DNA from: Alphaproteobacteria bacterium
Lineage (GTDB): Bacteria; Pseudomonadota; Gammaproteobacteria; JAGOUN01
Direction of reading: 5' to 3'
Length of the DNA: 64,000 nt
Assembly: GCA_021151585.1 (NCBI GenBank)
Contig: JAGKWX010000005.1
Span: 6,758 to 70,757 of the forward strand
In this document: in pieces, positions 62,858 through 64,000 of the stretch
Layout of the letters: every line of letters begins with the position of its first letter
Numbering within the stretch: the first letter of the stretch is position 1
The notes under the pieces: model-generated
What the model was told of the DNA's origin: nothing
What the model saw: only the letters and a program-made list of their open reading frames with translations
The model's database searches: none
Translations under genes and position numbers: made by a program

Positions 62858-63737
62858 ATGTTTTCTAGTTTAATGGATGCAGCATCAGGGGTTTCAGATG
62901 AGAGCAGCATTGTTGTATCAGATGAACCTATTCGACTTATGGGACATACGCGCACGGTGACTTCACTTGCCACATCACAAAACGATTTTTTAGTCAGTGG
63001 TTCTGAAGATAAAACAGTCAAGATTTGGGATATAACAACTAGTCGTTGCATTAATACCTTAATAGGCCATACACACACAGTGAATGCGCTTATGGTATTG
63101 CCAAATAATCTTATTGTAAGTGCGTCTTCTGATCACTCAGTCAGGTTGTGGAATGCGCTGACGATTGAGTCATCTATATCTGTTTATGAACATTCACGAT
63201 CGGTACATGCTCTCGCTATATTGCCGGGAAATCGCTTGGCGACGGGATCTTCTGATAAATCGATCAAAATTTGGGACTTGAATACTAGCGCCTGTTTATT
63301 GACTCTCATGGGTCATGCCGATATCATTATGGCTCTAACAGTACTTGAAAACGGCAACTTAGTGAGTGGGTCATATGATCATACAATCAGAGTATGGGAT
63401 GTTGAAAAAGGTCAGTGTGAAGCTACGCTTTTAGGGCATCTCTATAGCGTTAATGCTCTTTTGGCAAGTGGATCGATAGACGGAAAAATTAAAATTTGGG
63501 ATTTAGCAAGCGAAGAACCTGTTGAGATATTTCAAGAAAAAACAACCTGTGATGGTTATGTCTCTTGCCAGCCTTCCTAATGGTTTCTTGGCTAGCGGGT
63601 CTTCGAGTAACACGGTAATGCTTTATACACCCAATGCGAACGTACAAAGCTGCTTTTTTGTACAGAGCAGATCATCTGCAAATATCTTTGAGATTTCAAA
63701 TACTGAGCCATCAGAGATTCAACCTGGAAATACATAG
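62858..63737 (+). pseudogene. WD40-repeat protein with a frameshift in an A-run
   Basis: The frame from ATG 62858 (AGGA eight bases before) to 63580 encodes four full WD40 blades and a shortened fifth: GHTRTVTSL..LVSGSEDKTVKIWDI, GHTHTVNAL..LIVSASSDHSVRLWN, EHSRSVHAL..LATGSSDKSIKIWDL, GHADIIMAL..LVSGSYDHTIRVWDV and GHLYSVNALLASGSIDGKIKIWDL. It then reads off-frame. Skipping one A of the six-A run at 63537-63542 continues blade six: QPVMVMSLASLPNGFLASGS and SSNTVMLY, to a stop at 63737. The restored product has about 292 residues. Beta-propellers like this are eukaryote-like interaction scaffolds. Confidence 0.78.
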
Positions 63738-63741
63738 TTTA

Positions 63742-64000
63742 TGAAAAGCACCTCATTAAAAAAACCTATCAGTTTTTTAGCTTTACTGCGTTTTTCCTTG
63801 AGCATGATAAATTTTATCCTAATAAATTACTATGCAAGCAATAAATACATAAGAAAATTTTCACATGAAAACAAAGCCTATTTGAGTATCTTTGAAAATT
63901 CAACAAAATTTAATGACATTTATCAATTTTATGGGGCGCTCTACGAAGATATTAAATATCAAAATCAGTATTTTATAGATGTAAAAAAATATCATAATTA
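63742..64000 (+). CDS. Partial ORF running off the window end
   Basis: An ATG four bases after the WD40 stop opens an 86-codon frame with no stop up to the edge. It begins MKSTSLKKPISFLALLRFSL with a hydrophobic segment to about residue 32 and continues with a Tyr/Asn/Lys-rich part (FNDIYQFYGALYEDIKYQNQ). No family recognised from this fragment. The ribosome-binding site is weak. The uninterrupted frame in AT-rich DNA argues it is real. Confidence 0.5.

Overview
The window is AT-rich chromosomal DNA from a gammaproteobacterium. ZipA, BamD, RluD, SmrB-PrmB-AroC, EpmB, YciB and YgfZ are all present, in neighbourhoods typical of that class. The accessory genes (ankyrin, WD40 and helical-repeat proteins, a GIMAP-like GTPase, a CqsA/LqsA-type autoinducer synthase) and the many decaying insertion sequences suggest a host-associated member of the Legionellales/Coxiella-like part of the class. 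That placement is inference from gene content, not from a phylogeny.

1-15.9 kb is core genome. A MazE-MazF toxin-antitoxin pair lies just ahead of hemH on the minus strand. Opposite runs smc-zipA-ligA, then sucC and sucD (unusually far apart, with hairpin elements between them), a GltB-like FMN protein, serS, a DMT exporter and an amino-acid permease. 15.9-23.8 kb is a scrambled accessory stretch: a small DUF1289 gene, a pRiA4b-like gene, relics of IS1634-, IS110- and IS4-type transposases and of an integrase, a DinJ-YafQ pair, a protein of eight 40-residue helical repeats joined to a C-terminal Smr domain, and unrecognised or frameshifted genes. 23.8-40.1 kb is core again: two L,D-transpeptidases behind rluD, bamD, a tightly coupled minus-strand operon (ABC transporter-rmuC-ubiG-gph-ygfZ), tRNA-Val, epmB, tRNA-Asn, udk-smrB facing prmB-aroC, yciB, a PHP phosphoesterase and tmRNA.

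40.1-47.6 kb is a 7.5-kb island integrated at the 3' end of ssrA. It is bounded by a 38-bp direct repeat and carries a tyrosine integrase with probable arm sites, an AlpA regulator, a Toprim/DUF3987 replication protein, a DUF5681 protein, and a cargo of a controller-like HTH protein divergent from a membrane protein and a pentapeptide-repeat protein.

47.6-64 kb is a second accessory region: a Cys-rich secreted peptide gene with a broken reading frame, a CqsA/LqsA homologue opposite a PAS-LuxR regulator, a bicupin protein, a 1059-residue GTPase, and a 2452-residue protein that joins an adenosylhomocysteinase-like domain, a NACHT-type NTPase, a membrane helix, an NB-ARC-type NTPase, a TPR-like region and about 22 ankyrin repeats. 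An IS30 relic, a frameshifted WD40 gene and a gene cut by the window edge follow. The most unusual items are the giant two-NTPase protein, the repeat-Smr protein, the lone autoinducer synthase with its regulator, and the island cargo with a controller-box-like operator.
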